This document shows positions 44,028 to 56,024 of a stretch of DNA of 64,000 nt, piece after piece. The stretch covers positions 839,344-903,343 of the forward strand of contig NW_008246075.1 of assembly GCF_000281045.1 (NCBI RefSeq). The letters are read 5' to 3'. The first letter of the stretch is position 1, and every line of letters begins with the position of its first letter. The stretch is from Saprolegnia diclina VS20 (lineage: Eukaryota > Oomycota > Saprolegniomycetes > Saprolegniales > Saprolegniaceae). Below the pieces are notes generated by a model. The model ran no database searches, had not been told where the DNA came from, and worked only from the letters and a program-made list of their open reading frames with translations. A program made the translations under genes and the position numbers.

Positions 44028-44388
44028 TGTTGCCACCTTATCGGCGAGTCGGCATGCCAAGGGCGCCGTCGGAGAGGGCGGGTCCGACGGCGGCGGTGAG
44101 ATCCGACGACGGCGTCGTTGCCGTCAAGGTCAACAACCACGTCACACCCTCGTTCCTTGTTATCCGGCGGCGGGCTATCCGACGGCGGCACGGTCGGACG
44201 TTGACACAAGACAAGATCTTATATGGTCTTAGGTCGTTGCACCGACCAGGTGGCGCCCTCGTGGTATCAACGCTACGATTTGATGTTCCTCAGGACCTCT
44301 GCTCAAGTATGTACAAAGTCGTCTGCCGACGCCAGTTGAAACAAAGATACCATTAAACTACGAGAGTATGTATAAAATATAAAGGCAG
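44028..44388. other. Intergenic
   Basis: Upstream of the CobW gene and downstream of the ABCA gene. No feature beyond a probable promoter. Confidence 0.6.
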
Positions 44389-47300
44389 CTAGCGCACAGC
44401 GACGTAGTCTTCATGCACCTCGGACGTCGGGACGACCATGCCGCGCGCGACGCCCTTCTCTTGCGTCTGCTGGCTCGCAAAGTTGTTGAAGATTTGCTCC
44501 AAGGTCGTTTGCGCCACCGTATACTCTTCAACGTGGTACGCGGCCTTGCAGCCCTCGAGCATCGAAAAGACGGACGAGAGGAGCAACGTGGTCGGGCTCA
44601 CGAGCTTGAAGCGCGCGACGTCGTTCTGGCGCTCGAGCAGCTGCGCATGACCAGCCCCCATCGCGGTCGCCAAGAAGGCGTTGAACGCCTCGAACCGGTC
44701 TTCCGTGAGCCACCACGTGCAAAAGTCGCGGGCGCGGATGTACTGGTTCTTCGCGATTGACTCCATGAGTGTGTACCCTGTCGCGTGGTCCATCGCGATG
44801 CAGCTGCTGCGCTGCGGCTTGCCAAGGCGGCGGCACGCTTCCTGCGCGTCTTCGAGGCTCAGTGTCGGCGTCGCGCCAAACTCGCGCTCGACAAAGTCCA
44901 GGATCGCATCGCCCGGGACGTGCGCGAGCTTGATGTGCATCATGAGGCCGTCACCGAACCGGTGCTTGAGGTGCTGGATGCTGCCGAGGCAGCGGAGGCG
45001 GCCACCGACCATGATACCGACACGCGTGCACAACGCTTCGCACTCTTCCATCGAGTGGGTCGTCAAGAGAATCGTCGACTCTTTCGAGCGCGTCGAAATG
45101 TCGGCGATCACGTCCCACATGAAGCGGCGCGAGACCGGGTCCATACCGGTCGACGGTTCGTCGAGGAAGATGATGGGCGGCGCACCAATCATGGCGATCG
45201 CGACAGAGAGCTTGCGCTTGTTGCCACCGCTCAACGTGCCCGCGAGCTTGTGCTCAAAGTCGTTGAGGTTCATTTGCGTCATCTTCTCAGCGACGGTATC
45301 GTTGATGCGACCGGACGGCACGCCCTTGATCGCCGCAAAGAGCTCCAAATGCTCGCGGACCGTGAGGAGATCCATGAGCGCGTCAAACTGCGGGCAGTAG
45401 CCCATGAGCCGGCGCACCTCGATCTGCTGCGACAGAATGTCAAAGCCGCCGAGCGTCGCCGTGCCCGACGTCGGGAGCACGTCGCCCGTCATCATCTTCA
45501 TCGTCGACGTCTTGCCAGCACCGTTGATACCGAGATACCCAAAGCACTCGCCCTTGGGCAGAGCGAGCGCAATGTTGGACACACCGACCTTGCCGCCCTT
45601 GTAGACCTTGCGGAGGTTGCGCATGACGACAGCGTCGTTGTCGGCGCGACCACTGTTGACGCGATCCGCCTCGGCTTGGACGTCGACGTCAATGTCCACT
45701 GGTGCGTCGACGATGACCGGGTCCTTGGAGAGCTTGGCCTTGATCTTGGGGAAGCTGAGCGCATAGTCGATGCCGATCGCGAGGATCGGGAAGAGCACAG
45801 CTTCAATGGCGAGGTACATGATCTCGTAGCCAATGACGTCGGTGCTGAAGGACGACACTTCCTTGGTCGTGCGGCCAAACGTCGACCGGATCGTGTAGAT
45901 GCTGAGCTGGTTGAGCGCGTTACCGACGCAAAAGAGCGGTGAGAGGCGCCAAATGAACTTGAGCGACGGGTTGATGTCCTTTGTCGAGTCGATGACGTCG
46001 AGAACGACCGAGACCGTCATGAGGACCGTGCCGAGCGCGATGTTGGTCATTATCGTGTACGTCTGGGACGACGCCGGCTCCGAAAAGAGGTACGAGAGGC
46101 AGTAGCAGAACGAGCAGAGCGCAAAACCCAAAAGTACAAAGAGCGCAATCACGGCGCCGAACGGGTTGGCCGCGCAACCAAAGCAGTCGTGGCCCGTGAA
46201 AGGCGTAATGTCAAAGAGGTAGATCGCAACAAGACCGATGACACACGGAATCATAAACAGGAGCATGTCCCACGCAAAGTTGGCGAGCCAAAACGCCGGA
46301 AGACTCACGCCCGACACGAGCTGCTGGTGTTTGGAGTTGTGCGAGTGGTGCTTCTCGTTGACAAGATACGGGACAATCGACGCCGTGAAGAAGGCGAACG
46401 CGAGCACGACAAAGATCGACGTCGCAAATGACATGAACGTCGTGAAGAGCGTCTTGGTCATGGCGGTCAGCGGCAGCGGGTGGCTCGTCACCTTGAGCGT
46501 GATGCCAGGCTGCTGCGTAAAGAGCTGGTACAGCGTCTCGTCAATCGCCGCCTTGTAGTTGGGCGCCGCGTGCACAGCCGTCGTGTTGATGAGCACGTTA
46601 TAGCCGTACGTGTTGTCGACCGACGACGCCTGGAGCACGTAGCCGCCGAGTTGACCGAGCACCGACGTCGCTCCGGCCCCACCGTAGCCGCGCTGGTACA
46701 CCTCGTAGCCAGTGGCAAGGCAGATGCCAGTCGTGTCATTGGCTGCGATCGCTGGGTTGGTGTACGTGATGCCAAACACGGTCGGGTTGTTGGTCGGATA
46801 CGCTGGCGTCGGCACTGAGAGAAGCGAGACCTTACCAGCCGCGTACGCAGCTGGGAACGCCGCGCACCACGCTGCGTCACCTTGGCACGTCACGGGCACC
46901 GGCGTCGAACTGCCGTAGCTCTGCAGGTTGATGGACATGGCCGCGTCGTTCTTGGAGAGCGAGCTGAACTTGAGAATGCACATGCCGAGAATCAAAAAGA
47001 CAACCGGAAGCACAGCGCCAAAGAGTACAATCTTCTTGTCGCGCTTGGCCGTGCGGAAGCGCTTCTTGAAGAGTGCGACAAAGTGACGGCCAAACATGCG
47101 AAGCCGACTCGGCGGCGCCTCGGCCGTGTTGATCTTGTAGCCGGCGGGCGAGAGGAGCGGACTCGCATCATTGCGGGGCTGGAGCGTGTGCTGCTGGTGC
47201 TCGTCGCCAATCTCCGCCACCTTGATAAAGACCTCTTCCAGCGTCGTGACCGAGATACCGTACGAGAGGACACCGAGGTCGCTGCTCTGCGCTTCCAAAT

Positions 47301-50267
47301 CCGCAAACATGGCTGCAAATGACGGCGCGTGATCCAGCGGCAGCTGGAACGACATCTCTGTCCCGACGTTTGAGAGCACCTTGGCGACCGGAATGTGCGA
47401 CTGGACAAACGCAATCAGCGCCGTTGTGTCGCACGTCTCGGTGCGAACGAGCGCAAAGTTGTAGCCGGCGCCGTACCGGTTCTTGAGAAAGAGCGACGAG
47501 CCGACGCAGCGCAGCTGCCCTTCGGCCATGATGGCAATCCGGTCGCCGAGGATATCGGCTTCGTCCATAAAGTGGGTCGTCAGCACCACGATGCGGTTCA
47601 TGCGGTTGTTCATGATGATCTCCCAGCTCGACCGGCGCGAGTACGGGTCCATGCCAGACGTGGGCTCGTCCAAGAAGACAATCTTGCTGTCCCCGAGAAG
47701 CGCGATCGCCAGCGACAGCTTGCGCTTCATGCCGCCCGAGAGCTCGCTCGACGCCACATGGCGCTTCTCCGTCAAGCCGACTTCAGCAATCTTGTCGGCG
47801 ACTTCTTCATTCAGCGCCTTGCCCGAGAAGCCCTTGATGCGGCCGTAAAAGATCAGGTGCTCCTCGACCGTCAGCTCGGCGTAGAGCACGTCGTGCTGCG
47901 GACACATGCCCAGCGACTGGCGCAGCTCCGAGAGGTCGTTGCGCAGCGAGAGGCCGTTGAAGGTCGCGTCACCGCCCGACGCCGGAATCATACCGGTAAG
48001 CATCGAGATGAGCGTCGTCTTGCCCGCACCGTTGTGCCCCAGAAGACACGTGATCTGGTTCTTGTACATGGTGAGGTCGAGGCCCTTCACAGCGACCTTG
48101 ATGCCACCCGGCACCTTGAAATCGCGCCGGAGCTGGCGGATCTGGAGTGCTTCACCACTCGCCTCTTGCGCCTTGAGCTCCATCCCCACGGGCTCGATGG
48201 CGTCGTGGGCCGCACCCTCGACGTACGCCGCGTCGTCGACGTTGAGGTTGGTCTGGACGAGACCGGCGCTGCGCTTGTTGCGCCAGTACGACGGCGAGAC
48301 GAGGAAGTACCACTTCTCCGTGATGCCATAGTCCTTGGGCACAACCTTCTCGAGGTAGAGACCGAGAAGCGTGTAGAGCACAATGTCAAATGCCATGTAG
48401 TACAGACTCGTCGAGAACCGAAAGTTCTGGTACGGCTCGTTGACGTTGCCGAACGTGATCCCGAGCGAGCTCGCCTCCGCGTTGGCCATGGTCTGAACCC
48501 CAAACGCCATGGCCACGGGCGCAAAGATGCACATGGCGTTCTTGGTCGACTCGGCAGTCGTCGCCGAGAAGCCGGACGTGATGAGGTACATGACAAAGAA
48601 GAGGATGATGCCGACGTACGTGCCAATGCGCGACTTGGAGAAGACCGACGACACCATGAAGCCGAACGCGAGGACGCTCCAGCCAAAGAGGAGGAAGAAG
48701 ATGAAGACGAGCACGACGCTGCAGTTGGAGAAGAGGTTGGCTTTGCTCGCGGCGGCTTGGAGAATCGCGGCCACGACAAAGATGGCGCCATACGTTATGT
48801 ACCACGACCAAATGATCGCGCGGTCGTGGACGCCAAGGATCTTCATGAGCTCGCGCGACTTGTTCTCCTTCTCGGTAATGAGCGCGACGAGAATCGACGA
48901 GATCGAGAAGAGGTACGAGATGATAAAGATGATGGCAAAGAACGACGAGACGCTCGTGTAGAAGGGCGACGACGTGTAGCCCTGGATCGGGAACGGGTAC
49001 ACGGCTTGGCCAAAGTACGGCTGCGGCGCCTGACGCAGTGGCGTCAACAGCGCCTGCTTGGACGCTTCTGGGATCTGGTCCAAGTTGATCTTGGTCGGCG
49101 AGAGCTTGTTGAAGAAGCCCGCGATCGTCTGCAGCGTAAAGTCATTTTGGACTTGGCCAAACAGCCGCGCATCGAGCTCCGGCGACGCAAGCGCCGTCGT
49201 CTTGGCGTTCGTGCAGTTGCCCGGCGCGCCATTCACGTACGTCGGTTGGCACAAGGCGAAGCGCGTCACGAGCGTCTGGAGCGTCATGAACCCGGTGAGC
49301 GCGTAATTCTGGTAATTCGTGACCGCGATCGACTTTTGGAGCGGGTCGAACGCGGGAAGGTTGGTCCGCGGTACGTCGCCCGGGATCCCGCCCTTGCCAA
49401 GCGTCGAGTTGAGGCGAATCGAGTAGTCGAGCGAGACCGCCGACCCAATTTGAGCCTCGGCCGGTGGTGTGTTGAAGACGATCGCCGAGTGAATCCGCGG
49501 ATGATCCAGATCCTTGCCGTACAGGTTGTCTACAGGTTTGTTTGAGCATTCGTATCGCTCCTAAATGCATCGTTCGTACCTGTGACATGCGACTCGAGCG
49601 TGGCTTCGTCCGAGAAGAAGATGATCGAGTCACCGAACGCCGGAATCGTCGGCTTGCCAATGATGCTCGAGGTGTTCGTGAGGGGCACGGCCGGATGCCA
49701 CGCCGCAATCGTTTTCGCAAAGTAGTTGCGCGTGAACGCCGTATCGGGCACGACGGCGATCTTCCATGGCACGACGCGGCCCATGCATTCCTTGGGCACC
49801 GCGTTGGGCGAGGTCGGGTCGAGGCTCACCTTGCCCTGCACGACAAAGGCCGAGCACGAGAGGTTCTGCGTCAGCGTAAAGTCGGCCATCGACTGCGCGT
49901 TCTGGAACGCTTGCACTGCGAGGTTCATGAGGAGCGCGGCCATCGTCGACTCGGTCGTGTAGTACTTGGAGTACGTGGCATTCATGAGGCGGCTCGTCGC
50001 GTACAGGTTGTAGCCCGTCCCAAGAGTTTTGTCACCCGGCGGGTTGGTCTCATCCGCCCAGCCCGATGGGACCTTGACGTCGTCCATGAGGTGCTTGAGG
50101 CCGCCGAGGAGGATGATGAAGGCGACGGGGACGATCATCTCGAGCGCCCACTTGACCGGATGCTTCTTCTTGAGGAGGAAGTTCTTCCAGAGGAGCGGCC
50201 GGATGTGGTCCGGCGCTCGGGCCGGCGCCGAGAGCACCGGCGTCGGCGACTGCGCGGCCGATAGCAT
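44389..50267 (-). CDS. ABCA-family lipid-type ABC transporter, complete copy
   Basis: Two exons: 49580-50267 and 44389-49529 (50-nt intron, phase 1); 1,942 residues. Two halves, each with a TMD, a large luminal loop and an NBD. The N-terminus has the ABCA block RPLLWKNFLLKKKHPVKWALE, then a first helix and an extracellular loop of about 450 residues. NBD1: GHNGAGKTTL, LSGGMKRKLS, VFLDEPTSGMDP. NBD2: GINGAGKTST, LSGGNKRKLS, IFLDEPSTGMDP. Both sites have Walker B Glu, so both look catalytic. ABCA proteins move lipids across membranes; the substrate is unknown. ATG 50318 is in frame upstream, but an initiator-like GATCATTTCCCAAG abuts ATG 50267. Parts are almost identical in DNA to the paralogue at 60437-64000. 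Confidence 0.93.
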
Positions 50268-50281
50268 CTTGGGAAATGATC
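50268..50281 (-). promoter_or_regulatory. Initiator-like element at ABCA start
   Basis: GATCATTTCCCAAG on the minus strand directly precedes ATG 50267 and fits TCATTYYNCAA. If functional, the leader is almost absent. Confidence 0.4.
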
Positions 50282-51711
50282 GACTTGCATTACTGCACTC
50301 CCTGCCAAATTCGCACATTCAATACCATTGTTTAATGTTGAATACAAATATCTAATGTATGATGCATATTTCTATAAAACGACCCCGCCACCCAGCGCCA
50401 AACTTGGATCGGGACCAGAGTGTCGGTCCTTCGTGCTGGCCACTTCAGTTATTTTACTTCCGCATATGGAAACGTAGATACTTTAATAAAAATAAACAAA
50501 ACCGGTGATTACTGGGGCGGGGCGTGGGCGATGAACGTCATCTCAGAGCGTATAGTAGAGGGAGGACCCACTGTCCAACGACGCGGCCACGGGCAACCTC
50601 ACGGGCAATGGACCGGAGATTACGCATGCTGCAGGTGGTGTTCGATCAAGTCCTTGGCTTGAAGGGCTTGCAAGGGCGACCCGTAGAAGGTAGTGGACTA
50701 GCTCTCTGCATACTTAGATTAGTGCTGCTGCTGTAGAGAAAGACCTGCGTCCATCGAAGTCCGAGAGCAAATATTTTTGTCGCTGGGGTGTTTCAGAGTC
50801 CTACGCGGTAAAAATGGACCTCTCGCCTTGCGGGGGCTGTGCTTGGTCCAAACCAGGCATAAACTCATCAGCGAAGTCCGCCGAAGTAACACGTCATTGC
50901 GTGATTACACTTTTGGCGCTGGAATCCAAGGGGCGTTGATCAAATTGTGACGTGGCTGTCTCCCAAATGGCTTTCTCTTCTATTCTTGTTGCACCTAGGT
51001 CGCCACAACCGTGGGCATGATAACGTCTTAAGCATGGGTCCATAATTTATTATTGACCCATGGTCTTAAGTTTGAGTGATTGCTCGAGTTTCGGTGCTAC
51101 TAGGAGCTATACCGGCGATAAGGGACTTGACTTGATCGGCAACCGCTGCGAAATGTATGAGAGGCAGTGTAGAGGAGCAGGATGCGGCGCGATAGCATCC
51201 TTGGGCTCTTGGCGAACGGTGGTTTGCCACTTGATCTTGAGGCCGCTTCCATGCGTTGCATCTCCCGTGCACGTTTGCGTGATTGCTCATCGTCTCGCTT
51301 GCGCGATCCATGTCCACAGCGCAATGCGTCATCGCCATGCTTTCGGTATCTGTGGCAGCGTTGTGATACGTCATAAAATGCGATTATCGATCGCTCGATA
51401 CACACGCGCTGTCCAAGTGCATACGGATGCGACAGACAGCCAAGATGCATCGAGTTGCCCTTGCATGCACTTGTGTCTGTAATAAACACCAGAAAGCGGT
51501 ATTCGCCTGGTCATACCGGTTTACGGTGTGTCGTTTCCTACTACCGCTAAACGGTGTGTCGGCAAGATAAGCCGGGGGCAGGATGTGTCGCGTATATGAG
51601 CCCATGTGCGGAATGCTGATCGCCCGGATAATAATTTAATTATCCGGTGGTTTGCCGAAGAACGAAGTCGGTATCTTCTTCTCTGCCCAAAGAAACCAAC
51701 GAGCGGACTAG
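50282..51711. other. Divergent intergenic region
   Basis: About 1.4 kb between the ABCA and Rab genes. No gene supported. An inverted repeat is at 51027-51070. Confidence 0.55.
51027..51070. repeat. Imperfect inverted repeat (hairpin)
   Basis: CTTAAGCATGGGTC at 51027-51040 pairs with GACCCATGGTCTTAAG at 51055-51070, with two extra bases in the right arm and a 14-nt AT-rich loop. It shares GGGTCAATAA/TTATTGACCC with the repeat at 19725. Confidence 0.7.
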
Positions 51712-52527
51712 ATGGACGGGCGGTTCCACGCAGCGCAGGACGCGGTCGTCAAGGTGCTCGTCTTGGGCGACGCGGCCACGGGCAAGACCAGCATCATCAA
51801 GCGCTACGTGCACAACGTCTTCTCGGACCAGCACAAGACCACGATCGGCGTCGACTTTGCGCTCAAGCCCGTGACCGTCCAGAACACGACGCTGCGCGTC
51901 CAGCTCTGGGACATTGCCGGGCAGGAGCACTTCCGCGCCTTGAACCGCGTCTACTACAAGGACGCGCTCGGCGCGCTCGTTGTCTACGACATGTCGCGCC
52001 CCGATACGTTCGAGTCGGCGCTCAAGGTATACTACTTGCGCACCTTGTGCCATGGCTCATGGGCAATTCTCCTAGTGGAAGAAGGAGATTGATACCAAGG
52101 TAGCTGGCGGCACGCGGTCGATGGAGAGGCCTGCATGTATGTGGTGGCGTAGGTGGAGCTGCCCAACAAGAAGCCGTTGCCCGTGATCCTCTGCGGCAAC
52201 AAGGTAGCCCATGCAGCAAGCGTGCATGATGCGAATGACATTGGTCTGGCTTGTCTCTAGTGCGATGTGGCGGGCGAGATTGACCGCGCCTTCTTGGATG
52301 GCTTTTGCGAGACGAATGGCTTTGCGGGCTGGTTTGAGACGTCGGCGAAGGAGAACATCAACATTGACGAGGCCAACAAGGCGCTCGTGGCGGCGATTCT
52401 GGCCCATCGCGACGTCTTTGAGAAGAAGCAAGAGCCGCGTCGCGACACGGTGCGTCCGACGGCCGAGACCTTCCACGCCCGCAACAACAACAACGAGAGC
52501 TCGTGGTCGTGCTGCAGCAGCTTGTGA
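51712..52527 (+). CDS. Rab32/38/29-like small GTPase
   Basis: Four exons, all phase 0: 51712-52026, 52076-52099, 52153-52203, 52261-52527; 218 residues. G1 [10 protein letters not shown]2 Thr in TTIGVDF, G3 [10 protein letters not shown]4 GNKCD (split across the exon 3/4 junction), G5 ETSAKEN. The Rab32-family features are [20 protein letters not shown] and the microexon-encoded WKKEIDTK, followed by [19 protein letters not shown]. It ends SCCSSL, where the paired cysteines should be geranylgeranylated. Rab32 relatives direct traffic to lysosome-related organelles and mitochondria/ER contacts. Exon 2 is only 24 nt but supplies a conserved block, so it is real. The gene converges on the coiled-coil gene 99 nt away. 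Confidence 0.92.
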
Positions 52528-52626
52528 GCGAGTCGCTAGGAGATGTGAATACGGCGATGAATTTTGACTTTATTTCTCTTTCGGTCTACGACTAATAAAA
52601 ATGGCATGCAAATAGAAGGGAGAGCC

Positions 52627-53231
52627 CTAGTATACGTCCGACGAGAACGTGTTGGCCGAGCCGTTGCTGCCCGTGCTCGCTTGGAGGTGCACGCGGAGTG
52701 CATAGTTGGTTTGCTCGAGGCGCTTGATGTGCTCGGCCGCCTGCGTCGCAATTTGCTTGAGCACGTTGTTCTCTTGCGTCGCGTCTTCCTTTTGCTGGTT
52801 CTGGATCGTCACCGCGCGGCGCAAGAGCTTGTTCTCTGCTTGGATTTTTTCCGCTTCTTTCGCTTGTTCCGTGCAGACGTGGCGCAGACGCTCCCGCTCC
52901 ATGCGCAGGTCGTTGAGCTCGTTCTCCTTGCTCATCATAATGTGTTCAAACTCCGATCTGTACATGCACGTGATGAGCATCAGGAGGTGGATGGAGAAGT
53001 ATGAGCTTGGTACCTTAATCGGCTCATCTCGGCTTGCTTGGCCTGGTCGAGGAACTCGAACTGGCGCTGCGAGTACTTGGGCAGATCGTGCTCATGGGGC
53101 GGCTCCTGCTGGAAGCAGCGGCGCTTCATGGAGCGAGCGCTCTCGACCTCCATGTCGCCGAGGAAGGGCGTCTCCATCATGCGGGTCCGCTTCAGGGACA
53201 TGGTCTCGCGGGGCGGAGCAATCGACGTCAT
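52627..53231 (-). CDS. Coiled-coil protein, unknown function
   Basis: Two exons, 53014-53231 and 52627-52957 (56-nt intron); 182 residues. A basic, Met/Arg-rich N-terminus (MSLKRTRMMETPFLGDM, SMKRRCFQQEP) with possible nuclear-localisation clusters is followed from about residue 55 by a long amphipathic coil (QFEFLDQAKQAEMSRLR, MSKENELNDLRMERERL, then LLRRAVTIQNQQ and NVLKQIATQAAEHI). The end is a Ser/Asn-rich tail. It probably dimerises. I do not recognise a family; a bZIP is unlikely because the residues preceding the coil lack the basic-region signature. Confidence 0.75.
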
Positions 53232-54361
53232 CTCTTCTTCGTGGGCGCACCGAAGCTACAAGCGGAATGGAAGAGTATAAGCCAAAGGTCTGGTTTCCGC
53301 ATAATCGCATCCGGATGCTCAAACACCTTGGGGAATACAAACGCCAAGGTATTTTCTGGACGGCTTTTACCGAAAAACGCTGGCTTTGCTACAAATATCA
53401 AGTCTACGAGAATGATGGTCATACCAATCCTCTCGAACCTGGTTGCACACGCCAGCACCGTTCGTCCTACCACCTGCTATCGGACCTGCCACAGCATGCA
53501 TGGGATAGCATGGCAGCTGCAAGGGCCCACACGAAAATGAGTCCAAGCAGAAGTCGGTGATGTGGTGTTCTCAGGCTCCTCATTTTCCACTGACAGCTCG
53601 TAAAAATCCATCGAAAACGTTCTGGAACCGTCGAGAAACGCGTGTTTCTTCTTTTTAGCAGATAATATAGGACAATTCTGTCCACTCTGGATCGTTAATA
53701 TCGAGTATATTGTGTTAACATCATACGAATCACTACTATTGTAGTCGCTACTAGTTTGTCGCGCAAGTGCAAGACGCTCTGCCGAGACGAGCGAGTTGTG
53801 TCGAGTCGGTTGTGTGGCGTGTTGGAGCCGCCCAACGAGAAAAGGGCGCAGCAAGGACCTTCGTGAGTACACAACATTGTCCATGGATCGTACTGACTTC
53901 AATGACTTGGCCCGACCGACCTGCTTATTTTCATCAACAAGGCCACCGGGCAAAGGCGCGGAAAGTTTCAAGCTGGAGTATCAACCTGACCTGTGACAAT
54001 TTCGGGTGCTGGGTGCTCCTGTTGACTTTGCGATTGACAGAAACGGCGCCACAACAAGCTCTCAGGAGACGGAGCTTGCTTGAGTCTGAGTTCGAGGCGC
54101 TGTTTGAGGTGTACGTGGACTGTTATAGCCGCTCGGGGAGACTCGCATGCTATGACGACGACGCCGTCACAACGTGCATTGGCGCGGTGTTGCGCTCGAC
54201 CACTAGTCATGCTCGAGTACGACGAAATGCTGCGACAGTCCTCCCTCTCAGCTCTCACGCTCGGGTCGAATAAGATCTTAGTGGTACGGGCACACGCATC
54301 CGAACAACAGCTTGGAGGTATCAACGGTGGAGTTTTATAATGCACGTGGCAGCAACAATTA
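53232..54361. other. Intergenic
   Basis: About 1.1 kb between the coiled-coil gene promoter and the 3' end of the MATE gene. Short frames on both strands have no support. Confidence 0.55.
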
Positions 54362-55975
54362 TTAGACCTGGACGTTGCTCGAGGTACGCTTGGCCTTGGG
54401 CGTCAGCTCCGCGGCGCGGCGCTGCATCGTGCGGTTGGGCGTGCGACCCGGCGTCGAGCTCAGGCCGAGCGCCGCGGGACTCTTGAAGCTCGGCGGCGTC
54501 GGCGCCATGGCTTCGGTCTTGAGCGTATCGAGCTCGTGCTGTTCGTCGTCGTCGACGTTCTTGGCCTCGGCGGCGCACTGGGCCTGGTCGGCGGCGTCGT
54601 GCCAGTCGACACGCATGACACCCCAGAAGAGGATGATGGCCTTGAGGAGCTCGCCGAGTGTGTCGGCCCACCAGAAACCGTCGAGGCCCCACCCGAGCGT
54701 GATCGGGAGGAGGTAGCTCAACGGGACGTAGACGCACCAGGACGCAATGTTGTTGGCGACCAAGTTGAGGTTGGCCATCGAGAGCGCGTTCATGCACGAC
54801 GTGAGGAGGAAGCGCGAGAAGGCGACGAGGATACAAATGACAAAGACAACGATGACGTCCGAGCACATGTCGATGATGACCGGGTCGTTGCTCCAGACGC
54901 TAAAGAGCTCGCGGCGGAACGGCAGCACGACCAACAAGAGCACAAACGAGCAGCTCATGACGATCGTCGACCCAATGACGAGCACGCGCTTCGCACCTTC
55001 CGCGCTGCCTTGGCCAAGGTAGCGCGACATGCGAATCTGCGTCGACATGCTAAAGCCATTGACGCACGAGTTGACGACGCCAAAGAGGCCGTTGAGCACC
55101 GCTTGGGCGGCGGCAATGTTGGGCCCGAGGTAGCCCGAGAAGGCACCGGCAAGCGTGGCCGAGGCCCAGTCCACGACACTGGAAGCACCCATGGGAATTG
55201 CGAGCGCGAGGAAGACCTCGACGCGCTCCTTCTTGACGCAGTCCCGCGACCAGCCGCCCCAGTAGTTTTGGTGGTACTTTTGCCACACGATCGTGTAGAG
55301 CACAAAGAGCACGAGTTGGACGCACGTACTGGCGACGGTCGCGAGCGGCGACCCAATAAAGCCAAAGCCGCCAAAGCCGTCCCAGCCGTAAATGAAGAGC
55401 TGGTTGAAGAAGATGTTGAGGAGCATGGTAAAGCACGAGCAGATCGTCGCGGGCATGATCACGCCGAGCGTCGCAAAGTAGGTCGTGAGGCAGCCGTAAA
55501 TGTACTGCGGAATGAGGCCGATGGCCATGATGCGCGCAAATTCCGAGCCGTACATGACGGTCTCCGGGTCGTCCATGGTCAACGCAATCATCTCGCCGAC
55601 AAACATGTACCAAATCATGACGGGGATCGCGCCGAGCACCGCAAAGACGATCGACGTCTGGAGCCACGTGCCAACGAGCGAGTTGTTGCCGGCGCCGTAC
55701 GCCTGGCTGCAAAGCGTCGAAATGGCTTGGATCGCAAACTGGATAAAGGCCGAGGGCACGCCCATCCACATGCCTGCGAGCGCGACACCAGCGAGCTGCT
55801 TGGTACCAATGTGGCCCTGGAACGCTGCGTCCGTGATCGTCATGACCTGGCGCACCATTTGCCGCAGCGAGAGCTGGAGCGCCATGCTCGTGAGCTCGCG
55901 GAGTTCTTGCTTGACTGGGATGATCCCACCATGGCCCACAGCCGGGTTGAGGAGCTTGGACTTCTCGGTCGACAT
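54362..55975 (-). CDS. MATE-family multidrug/metabolite exporter
   Basis: Intronless, 537 residues from ATG 55975 (MSTEKSKLLNPAVG). Twelve membrane helices. MATE hallmarks are ITDAAFQGHIGTKQLAGVALAG in helices 1-2, ISTLCSQAYGAGN at the start of the second block, and the matching second-half block NGFSMSTQIRMSRYLGQG. The N-terminal cytosolic tail carries KLLNPAV; the C-terminal tail of about 70 residues is acidic then basic with several TP sites (TPPSFKSP, TPGRTPNRT, TPKAKRTS) that could be phosphorylated. It should export organic cations or secondary metabolites by H+ or Na+ antiport. Longer in-frame starts to 56146 exist, but the initiator at 56010-56024 argues for 55975. Confidence 0.93.
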   Translation of the reverse strand: MSTEKSKLLNPAVGHGGIIPVKQELRELTSMALQLSLRQMVRQVMTITDAAFQGHIGTKQLAGVALAGMWMGVPSAFIQFAIQAISTLCSQAYGAGNNSLVGTWLQTSIVFAVLGAIPVMIWYMFVGEMIALTMDDPETVMYGSEFARIMAIGLIPQYIYGCLTTYFATLGVIMPATICSCFTMLLNIFFNQLFIYGWDGFGGFGFIGSPLATVASTCVQLVLFVLYTIVWQKYHQNYWGGWSRDCVKKERVEVFLALAIPMGASSVVDWASATLAGAFSGYLGPNIAAAQAVLNGLFGVVNSCVNGFSMSTQIRMSRYLGQGSAEGAKRVLVIGSTIVMSCSFVLLLVVLPFRRELFSVWSNDPVIIDMCSDVIVVFVICILVAFSRFLLTSCMNALSMANLNLVANNIASWCVYVPLSYLLPITLGWGLDGFWWADTLGELLKAIILFWGVMRVDWHDAADQAQCAAEAKNVDDDEQHELDTLKTEAMAPTPPSFKSPAALGLSSTPGRTPNRTMQRRAAELTPKAKRTSSNVQV

Positions 55976-56009
55976 GCTACTACTGGATTGTGATCCTCTT
56001 GGAAAGGAC

Positions 56010-56024
56010 CGAGCAAAAGTGAGA
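56010..56024 (-). promoter_or_regulatory. Oomycete-type initiator for MATE gene
   Basis: TTCTCACTTTTGCTC on the minus strand, 35 nt before ATG 55975. Confidence 0.5.

Noticed and set aside
47395-49545. 716-codon open frame antisense to the ABCA gene (and a similar 800-codon one at 60872-63274)
   Set aside because: Mirror of highly biased GC-rich codons in the sense gene; composition is almost entirely charged residues and it has no motifs. Its near identity in both copies reflects the conserved sense DNA.
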